Positions 50,699-59,886 of a DNA stretch of 64,000 nucleotides are shown piece after piece. Under the pieces are notes generated by a model, which did not search any database, was not told the DNA's origin, and worked only from the letters and a program-made list of their open reading frames with translations. Every line of letters begins with the position of its first letter. Position 1 is the stretch's first letter. Origin of the DNA: Hyphomicrobiales bacterium (lineage in GTDB: Bacteria; Pseudomonadota; Alphaproteobacteria; Rhizobiales; Rhizobiaceae); contig UBNV01000016.1 in assembly GCA_900466945.1 (NCBI GenBank), positions 62,001 to 126,000 of the forward strand. Reading direction: 5' to 3'. The position numbers were made by a program, and so were the translations under genes.

Positions 50699-52158
50699 AT
50701 AGAGGATGTCACTGACACGGTCGAGCGGAAGATTGCGTCTTGCCATGTGGCGAGGCGTGAAGCGCTGTCCGTCGGTCGCGGCATGAGGCCTGCAGTCTTG
50801 CGCGGCAACGCTCTGATAGCGTCCAGATCATACCAGAGACCGAGTGTCAGGCCGCCGAGATACGCCGCCCCGAGCGCAGAGGCTTCCGCGGCATCACACT
50901 GAATGACCGGATGGGCGAGCATGTCAGCCACGCACTGCATGAGAAACGCGTTCTTGCTCGGGCCACCGTCGACGAAGAGCCGACCGAGCGGCGACGGCGA
51001 TTGGGCCGCCATGGCCCTAAACACATCATGCACCTGAAAGGCGATCGAATCCGTAACGGCGCGGGCCATCTGCGCGCGCGTCGTATTGAAGGTAATGCCG
51101 GAGAAGAGTGCACGCGCATCAGCGTGCCAATGGGGCGCGCCGAGGCCGACGAAAGCCGGGACGAAGCCGGGACCTTGCGGCTCGGCCGTCTCGGCGAGGT
51201 CGATCAGAGCCTGCACATCGGGCAAGCCGAGAATGTCAGCCATCCAGGGCAGCGAGGCGGCCGATACCAGGATATTGCCTTCGAAGGCATAGGTCGGCTT
51301 GCCACCGAGCGACCAGGCGATCGTCGTGGTTATGCCGTTTTGCGGCGCAATGTACTGCGGCAGCGTCGTCATGATCGACGAGCCGGTGCCAAACGTGACC
51401 TTGCCGTCGCCGGGCGCGAAGGCGCCATGGCCGAAGAGGGCGGCGTGACTGTCACCGATGGCCGCCGCAATCGGGATGCCGTCAGCCAAGCCGGGAACAT
51501 CGAGAGTTTCTCCGAACCGGGAAGCGCTGTCGCGCACCTCTGGCAGGAACTCCTTCGGCACCCCGAAGAGATCGCAGAGTTCGTCGCTCCAGGCCATTCT
51601 TTTGAGATCGAGAAGCTGGCTGCGCGCTGCGTTGGATGCGTCGCAAGCGTGCACCCTGCCGCCCGTAAAGCAATGAATGAGCCAGGAATCGATCGTGCCG
51701 AGCCGCAAGGGCCGGCCGGCCGGAGCGCGGTCGAGCAGCCATTTCATCTTCGGCCCGGGAAACATCGGATCGATCGGCAGGCCTGTGAGCGCTTCAACAC
51801 GCGCTGAGTGACCGGCAGCGTTGAGTGCGGCGCAGACTGGCGCGCTGCGGCGGCATTGCCAGCTAACGACAGGTCCGAGTGGCTCTCCGGTCTCGCCATC
51901 CCAGATCGTCACGGATTCACGCTGGTTGGAGATGGCGATCCCGGCGATGGTTACTGTCGGTGCGGCGGCCAGGCATGCGCCAATCGCCTCCAGCACGGAC
52001 TGCCAGACGCGTTCGGGATCCTGCTCCACCCAGCCCGACTGCGGGTGCGAGATGCCAACGGGTGAAGAACCTCGCGCCAAGATCTCGCCCTCGTCCGAGA
52101 CGAGCACGGCCTTCGAATTCGTGGTTCCCTGGTCGATCGCGAGAATGGCAGTGGTCAT
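50689..52158 (-). CDS. FGGY-family carbohydrate kinase
   Basis: A 489-residue kinase. The phosphate-1 loop is ILAIDQGTTNSKAVLVSDEG; IAGIAISNQRESVTIWDGET and WLIHCFTGGRVHACDASNAA are standard FGGY stretches; the adenosine loop is LFVDGGPSKNAFLMQCVADM near residue 395. It resembles glycerol/xylulose/erythritol-type kinases; apulose kinase is another option given the split transketolase next door. The start ATG 52158 is where homology begins; the 64-residue upstream extension is a shadow of the transketolase. Substrate inferred to be a ketose made by one of the two SDRs. Confidence 0.9.
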   Translation of the reverse strand: MTTAILAIDQGTTNSKAVLVSDEGEILARGSSPVGISHPQSGWVEQDPERVWQSVLEAIGACLAAAPTVTIAGIAISNQRESVTIWDGETGEPLGPVVSWQCRRSAPVCAALNAAGHSARVEALTGLPIDPMFPGPKMKWLLDRAPAGRPLRLGTIDSWLIHCFTGGRVHACDASNAARSQLLDLKRMAWSDELCDLFGVPKEFLPEVRDSASRFGETLDVPGLADGIPIAAAIGDSHAALFGHGAFAPGDGKVTFGTGSSIMTTLPQYIAPQNGITTTIAWSLGGKPTYAFEGNILVSAASLPWMADILGLPDVQALIDLAETAEPQGPGFVPAFVGLGAPHWHADARALFSGITFNTTRAQMARAVTDSIAFQVHDVFRAMAAQSPSPLGRLFVDGGPSKNAFLMQCVADMLAHPVIQCDAAEASALGAAYLGGLTLGLWYDLDAIRALPRKTAGLMPRPTDSASRLATWQDAIFRSTVSVTSSMGE

Positions 52159-52225
52159 GTCGGCTCCGGATGCTGAAAGATGCCGCCTGACGTGAGGGCG
52201 GCACCCTGAAACTTGTCGGCAGTTC

Positions 52226-53197
52226 CTAGCTGCGGCCGCCCTTGCGCGCCAAAAGCTCTTCTGCAGCCTTGGCCATGGCCTGCGGCGCCATGCCGAATTC
52301 GTCGAGCAAGAACTCGGCCGAGCCAGTCGGTGCAAAGATGCCGGGAACACCGAGGATCTTCATTGGCACCGGGGCTTCCGCAACGACGACTTCCGCGACG
52401 GCGGATCCGAGGCCACCATAAACCGAATGTTCTTCCGCCGTCAGGATGGCGCCGGTTTCGTGCGCTGCAGCCACGATGCTGTCCACATCGATGGGGCGAA
52501 CGGTTGCCATGTTCAGGACGCGCGCTTCGATGCCTTTGGTCGCGAGGAGCGCGGCCGCCTTCATGGCGCGATGCGTCAAGGTACCGTTGGCGATCAGCGT
52601 GATGGCATCGCCATCGCGCAGGAGGTTCGCCTTACCGGGCTCGAAGACATGGCCTGATGGAAGCAGGTCAGGCACGCCGACGCGCGAGAGGCGCAGGAAG
52701 ACCGGCCCCTCATAGCGCGCCGCCCATTCAACGGCGGCAGCCGTCTCGATCGAGTCGCAGGGCGCAATCACCGGAAGATTGGGCAGCACCCGCATCCAGG
52801 CGAAGTCTTCGACCGAATGATGAGTCGGGCCGAGTTCCCCATAGGCCATACCCGAGGAAATGCCAACAAGTTTCACATTGGCGTTCGAATAGGCGATATC
52901 GGCCTTGACCTGTTCAAGCGAACGCCCGGTGAGAAAACAGGAAGCAGCGCAAACGAAGGGCAAGAGGCCGCCATTGGCGAGGCCGGCGCCGACGCCCACC
53001 ATGTTCTGTTCGGCAATGCCGACATTTACCAGCCGGTCCGGCCATTTGGACTTGAAGCCGCCCAGCTTGGAGGAACCAACGGAATCGTTGCAGACCGCGA
53101 CGACCTTGGAGTTTTCGGCGCCGAGGCGCTCCAGCACGGTGACAAACGCGTCACGGCAGTCATGCAGTTTTTCGGTCATGGTCACGGCATTCATCAC
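52226..53197 (-). CDS. Transketolase, C-terminal (pyrimidine-binding and TK-C) subunit
   Basis: A 323-residue protein covering the second half of a transketolase. RLVNVGIAEQNMVGVGAGLA includes the Glu that activates thiamine diphosphate; GPTHHSVEDFAWMRVLPNLP is the typical His-containing loop; the TK-C domain ends the chain (AILTAEEHSVYGGLGSAVAE). It overlaps the N-terminal subunit by 4 bases. Split transketolases in sugar operons often act on special ketose phosphates, as reported for apulose 4-phosphate (AptA/AptB). Confidence 0.92.
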   Translation of the reverse strand: MMNAVTMTEKLHDCRDAFVTVLERLGAENSKVVAVCNDSVGSSKLGGFKSKWPDRLVNVGIAEQNMVGVGAGLANGGLLPFVCAASCFLTGRSLEQVKADIAYSNANVKLVGISSGMAYGELGPTHHSVEDFAWMRVLPNLPVIAPCDSIETAAAVEWAARYEGPVFLRLSRVGVPDLLPSGHVFEPGKANLLRDGDAITLIANGTLTHRAMKAAALLATKGIEARVLNMATVRPIDVDSIVAAAHETGAILTAEEHSVYGGLGSAVAEVVVAEAPVPMKILGVPGIFAPTGSAEFLLDEFGMAPQAMAKAAEELLARKGGRS

Positions 53198-54003
53198 AGC
53201 ACCTCCGAGAGTTCGGCCAGGGCGATCTTGTATTGCTCTGCATTTGGCACCTTGTGATGCCAGTCCACCCGGTCCTGCATGAAGGAAATGCCATGGCCCT
53301 TGTTGGTATGAGCGACGATGCAGTGAGGGCGAGCGGAGCGATGCTGCAGCGCAGGCACGATTTCGGCCATCACGTTGCCGTTGATCTCCGTAACATCCCA
53401 GCCGAAGGCCTGAAGCTTCGAACCAAAGGGCGCCATGTTGTTGGTGTCGCTCAGAGCCGCCCCCTGCTGAAAGCGATTGTGATCGATGATCAGGGTCAGA
53501 TTGTCGAGACCGAACTGGGCGGCCGAGGAAATGGCTTCCCAGTTGGAGCCTTCCTGCATTTCGCCGTCACCGGTCAGAACATAGGTGTGATAGGCAGCAC
53601 CCGTCAGCTTGGCCGCCTTCGCCATGCCCACCGCGACGGGCAGACCATGGCCGAGAGGCCCGGTATTGGTCTCGACGCCGGGAACCTTGTTGCAGTTCGG
53701 ATGCCCATTGAGACGCGAATGCGGCTTCAGGAAGGTCGAGATCTCCTCCTCGGGGAAGAAGCCCCGCTTCGCCAGCGTCACGTAAAATGCCAAGGCGACG
53801 TGGCCCTTCGACAGCACGAAGCGATCACGATCCGGGTGCTTCGGCTGCTCCGGCCAGATCCTCAGAACCTGAAAATACAGGGCCGTCAGGATGTCGATCG
53901 CCGACATCTCGCCACCGATATGGCCAGCGCCTGCTTCGTAAACCGCCTGAAGATCGCGAAGGCGTATCTGCCTTGCAATGCGGTCGAGATCATTCGGCTG
54001 CAT
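53194..54003 (-). CDS. Transketolase, N-terminal (thiamine diphosphate-binding) subunit
   Basis: A 269-residue protein. AGAGHIGGEMSAIDILTALY opens the domain, SKGHVALAFYVTLA follows, and GDGEMQEGSNWEAISSAAQF holds the GDG...N metal/thiamine-pyrophosphate motif near residue 145. ATG 54003 has GAGG 5 bases upstream; starts at 54021 or 54039 would extend into an A/T-rich block that looks regulatory (imperfect dyad around TGCATAAATATACC at 54017-54030). It is the first gene of the minus-strand operon. Confidence 0.9.
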   Translation of the reverse strand: MQPNDLDRIARQIRLRDLQAVYEAGAGHIGGEMSAIDILTALYFQVLRIWPEQPKHPDRDRFVLSKGHVALAFYVTLAKRGFFPEEEISTFLKPHSRLNGHPNCNKVPGVETNTGPLGHGLPVAVGMAKAAKLTGAAYHTYVLTGDGEMQEGSNWEAISSAAQFGLDNLTLIIDHNRFQQGAALSDTNNMAPFGSKLQAFGWDVTEINGNVMAEIVPALQHRSARPHCIVAHTNKGHGISFMQDRVDWHHKVPNAEQYKIALAELSEVL

Positions 54004-54206
54004 GAAAACCTCATTCTGCATAAATATACCGTTACTCATATAATTGCATCATCTCCTTCCCTGTCAAGCTGAGGGATAAAATTAAATCTCGTGCGGCTCG
54101 AGAATGCGCAGTTGACAGCCCGCAGATGCCTGCGCTACGAATTTACACACAGCAATGAATATTTATACCGCGTCGATAGCGACAGGTAGCAGCATGGGAG
54201 GAGTGG

Positions 54207-55181
54207 ATGTCGGTGTCAGCGGCAGACCAGGATCGCAGCGCAGGCGGGAATGCGCTGGCGGCATTGAAAGGAACCACGGGGCCCCTGATCGGCCTCATCA
54301 TGCTGTGCCTTTTCCTCTCCTTCGCCACCGACACATTCATGTCGGCGCGCAACCTGCTCAACATCCTCGACCAGATCACCGTGCTCGGGATCATGGCGGT
54401 CGGCATGACCATGGTGATCCTGATCGGCGGTATCGATCTTGCCGTGGGTTCGGTCATGGCACTCACCATGATGGTGATGGGCTATCTCGCAAACCAGGTG
54501 GGTCTGGCGCTTCCCGTCGGCATCATCCTGGCGCTCGGAGCCGCCGCCGTGACCGGAGCCATTTCGGGAATATTGATCACGGCTCTCGGGGTGCCGGCCT
54601 TCATCGCGACGCTGGCGATGATGTCGGTCGCCCGCGGGCTCGCGAACATGATCACCGACGGCCAGCAGATCGTCGGCTTCCCTTCCTGGTTCAGCTTGCT
54701 CGCCTATACGCGCTTCGGCGGCTTCCTGACGCTCACAGTGGCTGTCATGCTGGTCGTCTTCGTGCTCGGCTGGATCTATCTGCGCTACACTACCGGGGGC
54801 CGCTCGCTCTATGCGATTGGCGGCAATCAGGAAGTTGCGCGCCTCGCCGGCATCAATGTCAACCTCTACACGATCGGCGTCTATGTCGTTTCCGGCCTGC
54901 TCGCGGGTCTGGCCGGCGTGGTTCTCGCCATGCGCCTCGATTCCGTCCAGCCGACGGCTGGCGTTTCCTACGAACTTGACACGATTGCAGCGGTCGTCAT
55001 CGGCGGAACGAGCCTGAGTGGCGGCAAGGGCGGCATTCTCGGAACAATCATCGGCGTTTTGATCATCGGCGTCCTGCGCAACGGCCTGAACCTGCTGGGC
55101 GTCTCGCCCTTCACGCAGGCCGTCGTCATCGGCGTCGTCATCGCACTCGCAGTCGCGGCCGAAGCCATCAAACGGAGGTGA
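54207..55181 (+). CDS. Ribose-type ABC transporter permease
   Basis: A 324-residue RbsC-like permease with about nine hydrophobic segments. VGMTMVILIGGIDLAVGSVM near residue 68 and TIAAVVIGGTSLSGGKGGIL near residue 255 are the two hallmark stretches. GGGAGGAGTGG precedes ATG 54207. It is the first gene of the plus-strand importer operon, divergent from the transketolase/kinase operon; TGAATATTTATACC at 54156-54169 resembles half of the SorC palindrome, suggesting common control. Confidence 0.94.
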   Translation: MSVSAADQDRSAGGNALAALKGTTGPLIGLIMLCLFLSFATDTFMSARNLLNILDQITVLGIMAVGMTMVILIGGIDLAVGSVMALTMMVMGYLANQVGLALPVGIILALGAAAVTGAISGILITALGVPAFIATLAMMSVARGLANMITDGQQIVGFPSWFSLLAYTRFGGFLTLTVAVMLVVFVLGWIYLRYTTGGRSLYAIGGNQEVARLAGINVNLYTIGVYVVSGLLAGLAGVVLAMRLDSVQPTAGVSYELDTIAAVVIGGTSLSGGKGGILGTIIGVLIIGVLRNGLNLLGVSPFTQAVVIGVVIALAVAAEAIKRR

Positions 55182-55299
55182 TGGCTCGGCTGCGGTTCAG
55201 TTTGGCGGCAATGTCGCCAGTTCACCGCCCGGCAAATGCCAGGCAAAACTTCGGTCCTGCGGTGGTAGCGGGGTCCCGAAACAACGGAGGAGATCTACC

Positions 55300-56235
55300 A
55301 TGAAACTCAAGACCATGCTTCTGGCCGCTGCAGCGCTGGCGACAACGGCCCTCAATCCGCTCGGCGCATCCGCCGAAGAAGTGAAGAAGATCGGGCTCGC
55401 CGTCTCGAACCTGCAGGCCGACTACTTCAACCAGATCAAGATCGGCGTCGAAGCCTATGCCAAGGAGAAGGGCATCGAGGTCATAACCGTCGACGCCAAG
55501 AACGACAGCGCGACCCAGGTCAGCCAGGTGCAGGACCTGCTGACGCAGGGCATCGACGCCTTCATCTACATTCCGGCTGGTGCTGCGGCCGCCGCCGTTC
55601 CGACGCGCCTCGCCAAGGAAGCCGGCATCCCTGTCGTCAACGTCGACCGCAATGCCGACGGTGCGCCGGGCGATACCTTCATCGCCACTGACAATGCAAC
55701 TTCGGCCTATGAAGTCTGCAAGCACATCATCGGACTGGCCGGCGGCAAGGGCAAGATGCTGATGATCCACGGCCAGAAGGGCACCACGCCGGAAGTCGAG
55801 CGTACCAAGGGCTGCATGCAGGCGATCGGGGAGAATTCCGGCGTCGAGCTGGTGGCTCAGCAGTGGAGCGAACAGTGGTCGCAGGCAGAAGGCCTGAACA
55901 TCGGCCAGAACCTGCTCCAGGCGCATCCCGATGTTTCGCTGATCTTCGCACAGGCTGACGGTCTGGCACTCGGTGCCGCACAGGCAGTCAAGGTCTCCGG
56001 CGTTTCCCAGCGGATCTATGTTGGCGGTTTCGATGGTGACACCACCGCTCTCCCGATCCTGGCGCAAGGTGGCTTCGACGCCACCGCGACTCAGCAGGTC
56101 CGCGGCATCGGCCGCCTCGCCGTCGACAGCGCCATCAAGCTCGCAGCTGGCGAAACACTCCCGGCGGAACAGCTGCTTCCCGGCTTCCTGACGACGCCGG
56201 AAAACGCTGAAAAGTTCGTCGCCGAGCATCCCTGA
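55300..56235 (+). CDS. Ribose-type periplasmic sugar-binding protein
   Basis: A 311-residue RbsB-like protein with a signal peptide (KTMLLAAAALATTALNPLGA, cleavage near SAEEV). The fold landmarks are IGLAVSNLQADYFNQIKIGV, DAKNDSATQVSQVQDLLTQG, then VNVDRNADGAPGDTFIATDN, and YVGGFDGDTTALPIL with the typical hinge Asp. It delivers sugar to the flanking permease and ATPase. The ligand is unknown; pentoses, polyols or branched sugars such as apiose fit the operon. Confidence 0.94.
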   Translation: MKLKTMLLAAAALATTALNPLGASAEEVKKIGLAVSNLQADYFNQIKIGVEAYAKEKGIEVITVDAKNDSATQVSQVQDLLTQGIDAFIYIPAGAAAAAVPTRLAKEAGIPVVNVDRNADGAPGDTFIATDNATSAYEVCKHIIGLAGGKGKMLMIHGQKGTTPEVERTKGCMQAIGENSGVELVAQQWSEQWSQAEGLNIGQNLLQAHPDVSLIFAQADGLALGAAQAVKVSGVSQRIYVGGFDGDTTALPILAQGGFDATATQQVRGIGRLAVDSAIKLAAGETLPAEQLLPGFLTTPENAEKFVAEHP

Positions 56236-56256
56236 TCATCACAGGAAGACAGCGCC

Positions 56257-57750
56257 ATGACTGCCAACGACCTCCCTCCCATCCTCTCGCTCCGGCAGAT
56301 CCGCAAGGTCTACGGATCACTCGAGGTCCTGCACGGCATCGACCTCGATGTGAGAGCGGGTGAAGTCGTGGCGCTGCTGGGTGAGAACGGCGCCGGAAAA
56401 TCGACCCTCTCGAGGATTATTTCCGGCGCCGTTCAACCGACTTCCGGCACAATGACATGGCTCGGCGCACCGTATGCGCCGGCCACCCCGCGGGCCGCCA
56501 TGGATGCCGGCGTCGGCATGATCCATCAGGAGCTGAAACTGCTGCCGGAATTGTCGATCGCCGAGAATGTCTTCGTCGGGCGCTACCTCACCAAGAGCGG
56601 ACGGATCGATCGACAGGCGATGGAGGAACGCGCCTATGCCGGCCTGCAGAGGCTGGGGCTCGACGTCTCCCCGCGCCGGCTAGTGGAGGGCCTCTCCACG
56701 GCCAAGCAGCAGCTGATCGAAATCGCCAAGGCAATGACGCTGAATGCCCGGCTGCTCATCCTCGACGAGCCGACCGCAGCGCTCGGCGGAGAAGAAACAC
56801 AGCTCCTATTCCGCCAGATCGAACGTCTGAAGGCCGACGGTGTCGGCATCATCTACATTTCCCACCGGCTGGAAGAAATCCGACAGATCGCCGACCGCAT
56901 CGTCGTCATGCGCGACGGTGCCAAGGTGCAGGAATTCGATAGCGGGGACGTTCCAGTCCGCACCATCGTCGAGGCCATGGTCGGCCGCTCGCTGGACCGC
57001 ATGTTCCCCGCTGTACCGGTCCCGTCCGAGGCCGTCATGCTCGAAGTACGCGGCCTATCGTCTCCTTCGGGCACGTTCCGCAATATAGATTTCGCGGTCA
57101 AACGCGGAGAAGTGTTCGGCATTGCGGGTCTGGTAGGCGCTGGTCGCACCGAACTCGTGCGCGCGATCACGGGGGCGGACCCGATCGCCACCGGCGACGT
57201 TCTGCTCGACGGCACGGTGATCACGCCGCGCTCGCCAAGGGATGCGATCCGCAATGGTATCGTCCTCGTGCCCGAGGATCGCAAGCTTCAGGGTCTCGTT
57301 CTCGAACATTCGATTGCGGAAAATATCGGCTACGCCAATTTCGACGCCGTCGCGAGGACCGGCTGGATGACGTCGAAGCGTCTCAGCCAATTCGCCGATG
57401 GCTACATCAAGAAATTCGGAGTGAAAGGTCGCGGCGAGCAGAACGCTGGAGAGCTCTCGGGCGGCAACCAGCAGAAGGTCGTACTCGCCAAGTGGCTGGC
57501 GCGGAACCCGAAGGTCGTGGTGCTGGACGAGCCGACCCGCGGCATCGACGTCGGTGCGCGCTCGTCGATCTACGATACCATCATGGAACTCGCCCGCCAG
57601 GGCATTGCCGTGATCGTGGTCAGCTCGGATCTCGAAGAAGTGCTTGGGGTTTCGAACCGGATCATGGTGATGGCACAGGGAAAACAGGCTGGAATTCTCG
57701 ACCGCGTAGACGCCAATGACGTCTCGGTCATGGAACTCGCCACGATTTAA
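56257..57750 (+). CDS. Ribose-type ABC transporter ATP-binding protein (duplicated ATPase)
   Basis: A 497-residue RbsA-like protein. Domain 1: Walker A GENGAGKST near residue 45, Walker B LLILDEPTAALG; its signature is degraded (VEGLSTAKQQLIEIAKAM). Domain 2: divergent Walker A (GLVGAGRTELVRAI) and intact signature LSGGNQQKVVLAKWLA with VVVLDEPTRGIDVGARSS. It lies 21 bases after the binding-protein gene and 18 bases before an SDR gene. Confidence 0.94.
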   Translation: MTANDLPPILSLRQIRKVYGSLEVLHGIDLDVRAGEVVALLGENGAGKSTLSRIISGAVQPTSGTMTWLGAPYAPATPRAAMDAGVGMIHQELKLLPELSIAENVFVGRYLTKSGRIDRQAMEERAYAGLQRLGLDVSPRRLVEGLSTAKQQLIEIAKAMTLNARLLILDEPTAALGGEETQLLFRQIERLKADGVGIIYISHRLEEIRQIADRIVVMRDGAKVQEFDSGDVPVRTIVEAMVGRSLDRMFPAVPVPSEAVMLEVRGLSSPSGTFRNIDFAVKRGEVFGIAGLVGAGRTELVRAITGADPIATGDVLLDGTVITPRSPRDAIRNGIVLVPEDRKLQGLVLEHSIAENIGYANFDAVARTGWMTSKRLSQFADGYIKKFGVKGRGEQNAGELSGGNQQKVVLAKWLARNPKVVVLDEPTRGIDVGARSSIYDTIMELARQGIAVIVVSSDLEEVLGVSNRIMVMAQGKQAGILDRVDANDVSVMELATI

Positions 57751-57768
57751 TTTGCAGGAGAACGACCC

Positions 57769-58557
57769 ATGTCGGACATGACTTTGAACGCACCGAAACT
57801 TTTCGATCTCTCGGGCAATGTGGCTCTGGTGACGGGAGCAGGCAGCGGCATTGGCCAGAGGATCGCGATCGGGCTCGCACAGTGCGGGGCGGACGTCGCC
57901 CTCCTCGACCGCCGCACCGATGACGGCCTGGCGACGACTGCGCGCTACATCGCGGCCGCCGGCCGGCGCAGCATCGAGATCGCCGCGGACGTCACTGAGG
58001 CCGCCGCGCTGAACGACGCCGTTGCCCGGACAGAGGCCGAACTCGGGCCGCTGACCCTCGCCGTCAATGCCGCCGGCATTGCCAATGCGAACCCGGCCGA
58101 GGAGATGGAGGAAGTTCAGTTCCAGACGATGATGGACATCAACCTGAAGGGTGTGTTCCTGTCCTGCCAAGCGGAAGCACGCGCCATGCTGAAGAACGGT
58201 CGCGGCTCGATCGTCAACATCGCCTCGATGTCGGGCGTGATCGTAAATCGCGGCCTCAACCAGTGCCACTACAATGCCTCGAAGGCGGGTGTGATCCACA
58301 TGTCCAAATCGATGGCAATGGAATGGGTGGAACGCGGCGTTCGCGTCAATACGATCAGTCCCGGTTATACCGCGACGCCGATGAACACCCGGCCGGAAAT
58401 GGTCCATCAGACGAAACTGTTCGAGGAGCAGACACCGATGCAACGCATGGCCAATGTCGACGAAATGGTCGGCCCGGCCGTTTTCCTGCTGTCCGGCGCC
58501 GCAAGCTTCGTCACAGGCGTCGATCTGCTCGTCGATGGCGGCTTCTGCTGCTGGTGA
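57769..58557 (+). CDS. Short-chain dehydrogenase/reductase
   Basis: A 262-residue SDR. Cofactor fold ALVTGAGSGIGQRIAIGLAQ; Asp in ALLDRRTDDG suggests NAD(H) preference; NAAG motif AVNAAGIANA; catalytic Ser in VNIASMSGVIVNR, Tyr and Lys in CHYNASKAGVIHM; end FVTGVDLLVDGGFCCW. It is the last gene of the importer operon, closed by a strong terminator at 58585. It probably oxidises an imported polyol to the ketose used by the divergent FGGY kinase and transketolase, a functional inference from context. Confidence 0.92.
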   Translation: MSDMTLNAPKLFDLSGNVALVTGAGSGIGQRIAIGLAQCGADVALLDRRTDDGLATTARYIAAAGRRSIEIAADVTEAAALNDAVARTEAELGPLTLAVNAAGIANANPAEEMEEVQFQTMMDINLKGVFLSCQAEARAMLKNGRGSIVNIASMSGVIVNRGLNQCHYNASKAGVIHMSKSMAMEWVERGVRVNTISPGYTATPMNTRPEMVHQTKLFEEQTPMQRMANVDEMVGPAVFLLSGAASFVTGVDLLVDGGFCCW

Positions 58558-58584
58558 CCCATCGAAACAAGGCCTCCCAAGGCT

Positions 58585-58612
58585 GCACGGTGCTCATGCA
58601 CCGTGCTTTTTT
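58585..58612 (+). terminator. Rho-independent terminator
   Basis: GCACGGTGC (58585-58593), loop TCAT, GCACCGTGC (58598-58606), then six T residues (58607-58612). A perfect 9-base stem with a T-run, 28 bases after the SDR stop, ends the importer operon and isolates the ribB leader. Confidence 0.92.
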
Positions 58613-58714
58613 CGTTGTCGCGGCGTCGAGCGTAACGGATGCGACACTTGATTGAAAAATGCTGATTTTTCCGAGTTTAAACTTGAAACTTCGACACCTT
58701 CTCCCCTACCTTAA

Positions 58715-58858
58715 GGGAGTTCTCAGGGCGGGGTGAAATTCCCCACCGGCGGTATCCGGCATTGCCGGGAGCCCGCGAGCGCTTTCATCTCGGTGAAAGG
58801 CAGCAGATCCGGTGCGATGCCGGAGCCGACGGTTAGAGTCCGGATGAAAGAGAATATC
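58715..58858 (+). promoter_or_regulatory. FMN riboswitch (RFN element)
   Basis: Contains the conserved RFN blocks in order: TCAGGGCGGGGTGAAATTCC, CCACCGGCGGTA, AGCCCGCGAGCG, GCAGATCCGGTG and GAGCCGACGGTTAGAGTCCG, closed by the P1 helix TTCTC (58720-58724) with GAGAA (58850-58854). It binds FMN and lowers expression of the ribB gene that follows. A CTCCCC-TGCC-GGGGAG hairpin at 58870-58885 lies in the expression platform; with no T-run, translational or Rho-dependent control is likelier than intrinsic termination. Confidence 0.95.
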
Positions 58859-58975
58859 AGCTGTTGCGGCTCCCCTGCCGGGGAGACGGACGTGCTGTGT
58901 TCGCCCAAGGGATGGAATGGCGACCGTCAGGTCGTGGTTTTGCCGCTGACGCGGTTACCCTTGAAAGGCACTGGA

Positions 58976-59614
58976 ATGACACTTTCGAATATTGAAGACG
59001 CACTGGATACCCTTGCGCATGGCGGCATGGTCGTCGTCGTCGATGACGAGGATCGCGAGAATGAAGGCGACATCATCGTCGCATCCGATCACGTGACGCC
59101 CGAGACCATCGCCTTTATGATGAAGCATGCGCGCGGGCTCGTCTGCATCGCCATGGAAGGCGAAAGGCTGGATGCACTCGACATCCCACTGATGGTCCCG
59201 AACAACACGGAATATCTCAAGACAGCCTTTACCGTGTCGGTGGACTATATCCACGGGACGACCACTGGGATCTCTGCCGCAGACAGAGCTGCAACCGTCC
59301 GGGCGCTGATGGATGAAGCGACAGCGCCGCAAGACTTCGCGCGCCCGGGTCACATTTTCCCGCTGCGTGCCCATCCCGATGGCGTCATGGGCCGCCCGGG
59401 ACACACGGAGGCTGCCGTCGATCTCGCTCGCCTGATTGGAGCCAGGCCATCTGGTGTGATCTGTGAGGTCGCCAACGACGACGGCACCATGGCGCGACTG
59501 CCGGACCTCATCGAGTTCTGCAAGCTGCATGGCCTGCCGCTCATTTCGATCGAGGACTTGATCCGTTACAGGGCTGTCAGCAGCGAAGCCTCTCGGCCCT
59601 CTGTTGCTGCCTAA
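58976..59614 (+). CDS. ribB: 3,4-Dihydroxy-2-butanone-4-phosphate synthase
   Basis: A 212-residue monofunctional DHBP synthase; no GTP cyclohydrolase II domain follows. [20 protein letters not shown] near residue 20 has the Mg-binding Glu/Asp cluster. [20 protein letters not shown] and [20 protein letters not shown] complete the active site. The enzyme makes the four-carbon riboflavin precursor from ribulose 5-phosphate. ATG 58976 has AAGG 8 bases upstream; the longer upstream frame lies inside the riboswitch. Expression is set by that FMN riboswitch. Confidence 0.95.
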   Translation: MTLSNIEDALDTLAHGGMVVVVDDEDRENEGDIIVASDHVTPETIAFMMKHARGLVCIAMEGERLDALDIPLMVPNNTEYLKTAFTVSVDYIHGTTTGISAADRAATVRALMDEATAPQDFARPGHIFPLRAHPDGVMGRPGHTEAAVDLARLIGARPSGVICEVANDDGTMARLPDLIEFCKLHGLPLISIEDLIRYRAVSSEASRPSVAA

Positions 59615-59679
59615 ACAACCTTCCCTTCAATCCCGGCAAGGAGATAGGCTGCTGCTTCCGAGAGTTTCGGGGGCGGGAC

Positions 59680-59787
59680 CTGAGGGAGCGACGAGAACAG
59701 CGTCTCGTTCAGGCACTCGTCTCGGAAGCAGCCATTGAAGCTTTCGGCGAAGCCGTTTCACATCGGCTTGCCGGGGCCGATGTAGCA
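59680..59787 (-). pseudogene. Scrap of an IS3-family transposase (OrfB)
   Basis: The reverse strand reads YIGPGKPM, a stop codon, then [20 protein letters not shown] and FSSL, matching the DDE-domain end of IS3-type OrfB ([23 protein letters not shown]). The in-frame stop and the lack of the rest show decay. No terminal inverted repeats were found around it. The surrounding 59615-59886 gap holds nothing else recognised. Confidence 0.75.
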
Positions 59788-59886
59788 CCGCTCAGACGTT
59801 GCGGTACAAACTGCGGCTGTGGCTACCTGCCCCCTACACACTCCGACCTATCAAACGTGTTGCCTCAGCGACCTATGTGCCGCCGG

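Noticed and set aside
55222..56229. A 335-codon open frame on the minus strand
   Set aside because: Opposite the sugar-binding protein gene, which has a signal peptide and family motifs; no ribosome site for the antisense frame.
57055..58443. A 462-codon open frame on the minus strand
   Set aside because: Covers the ATPase and SDR genes in antisense; His/Arg-rich with no motif.
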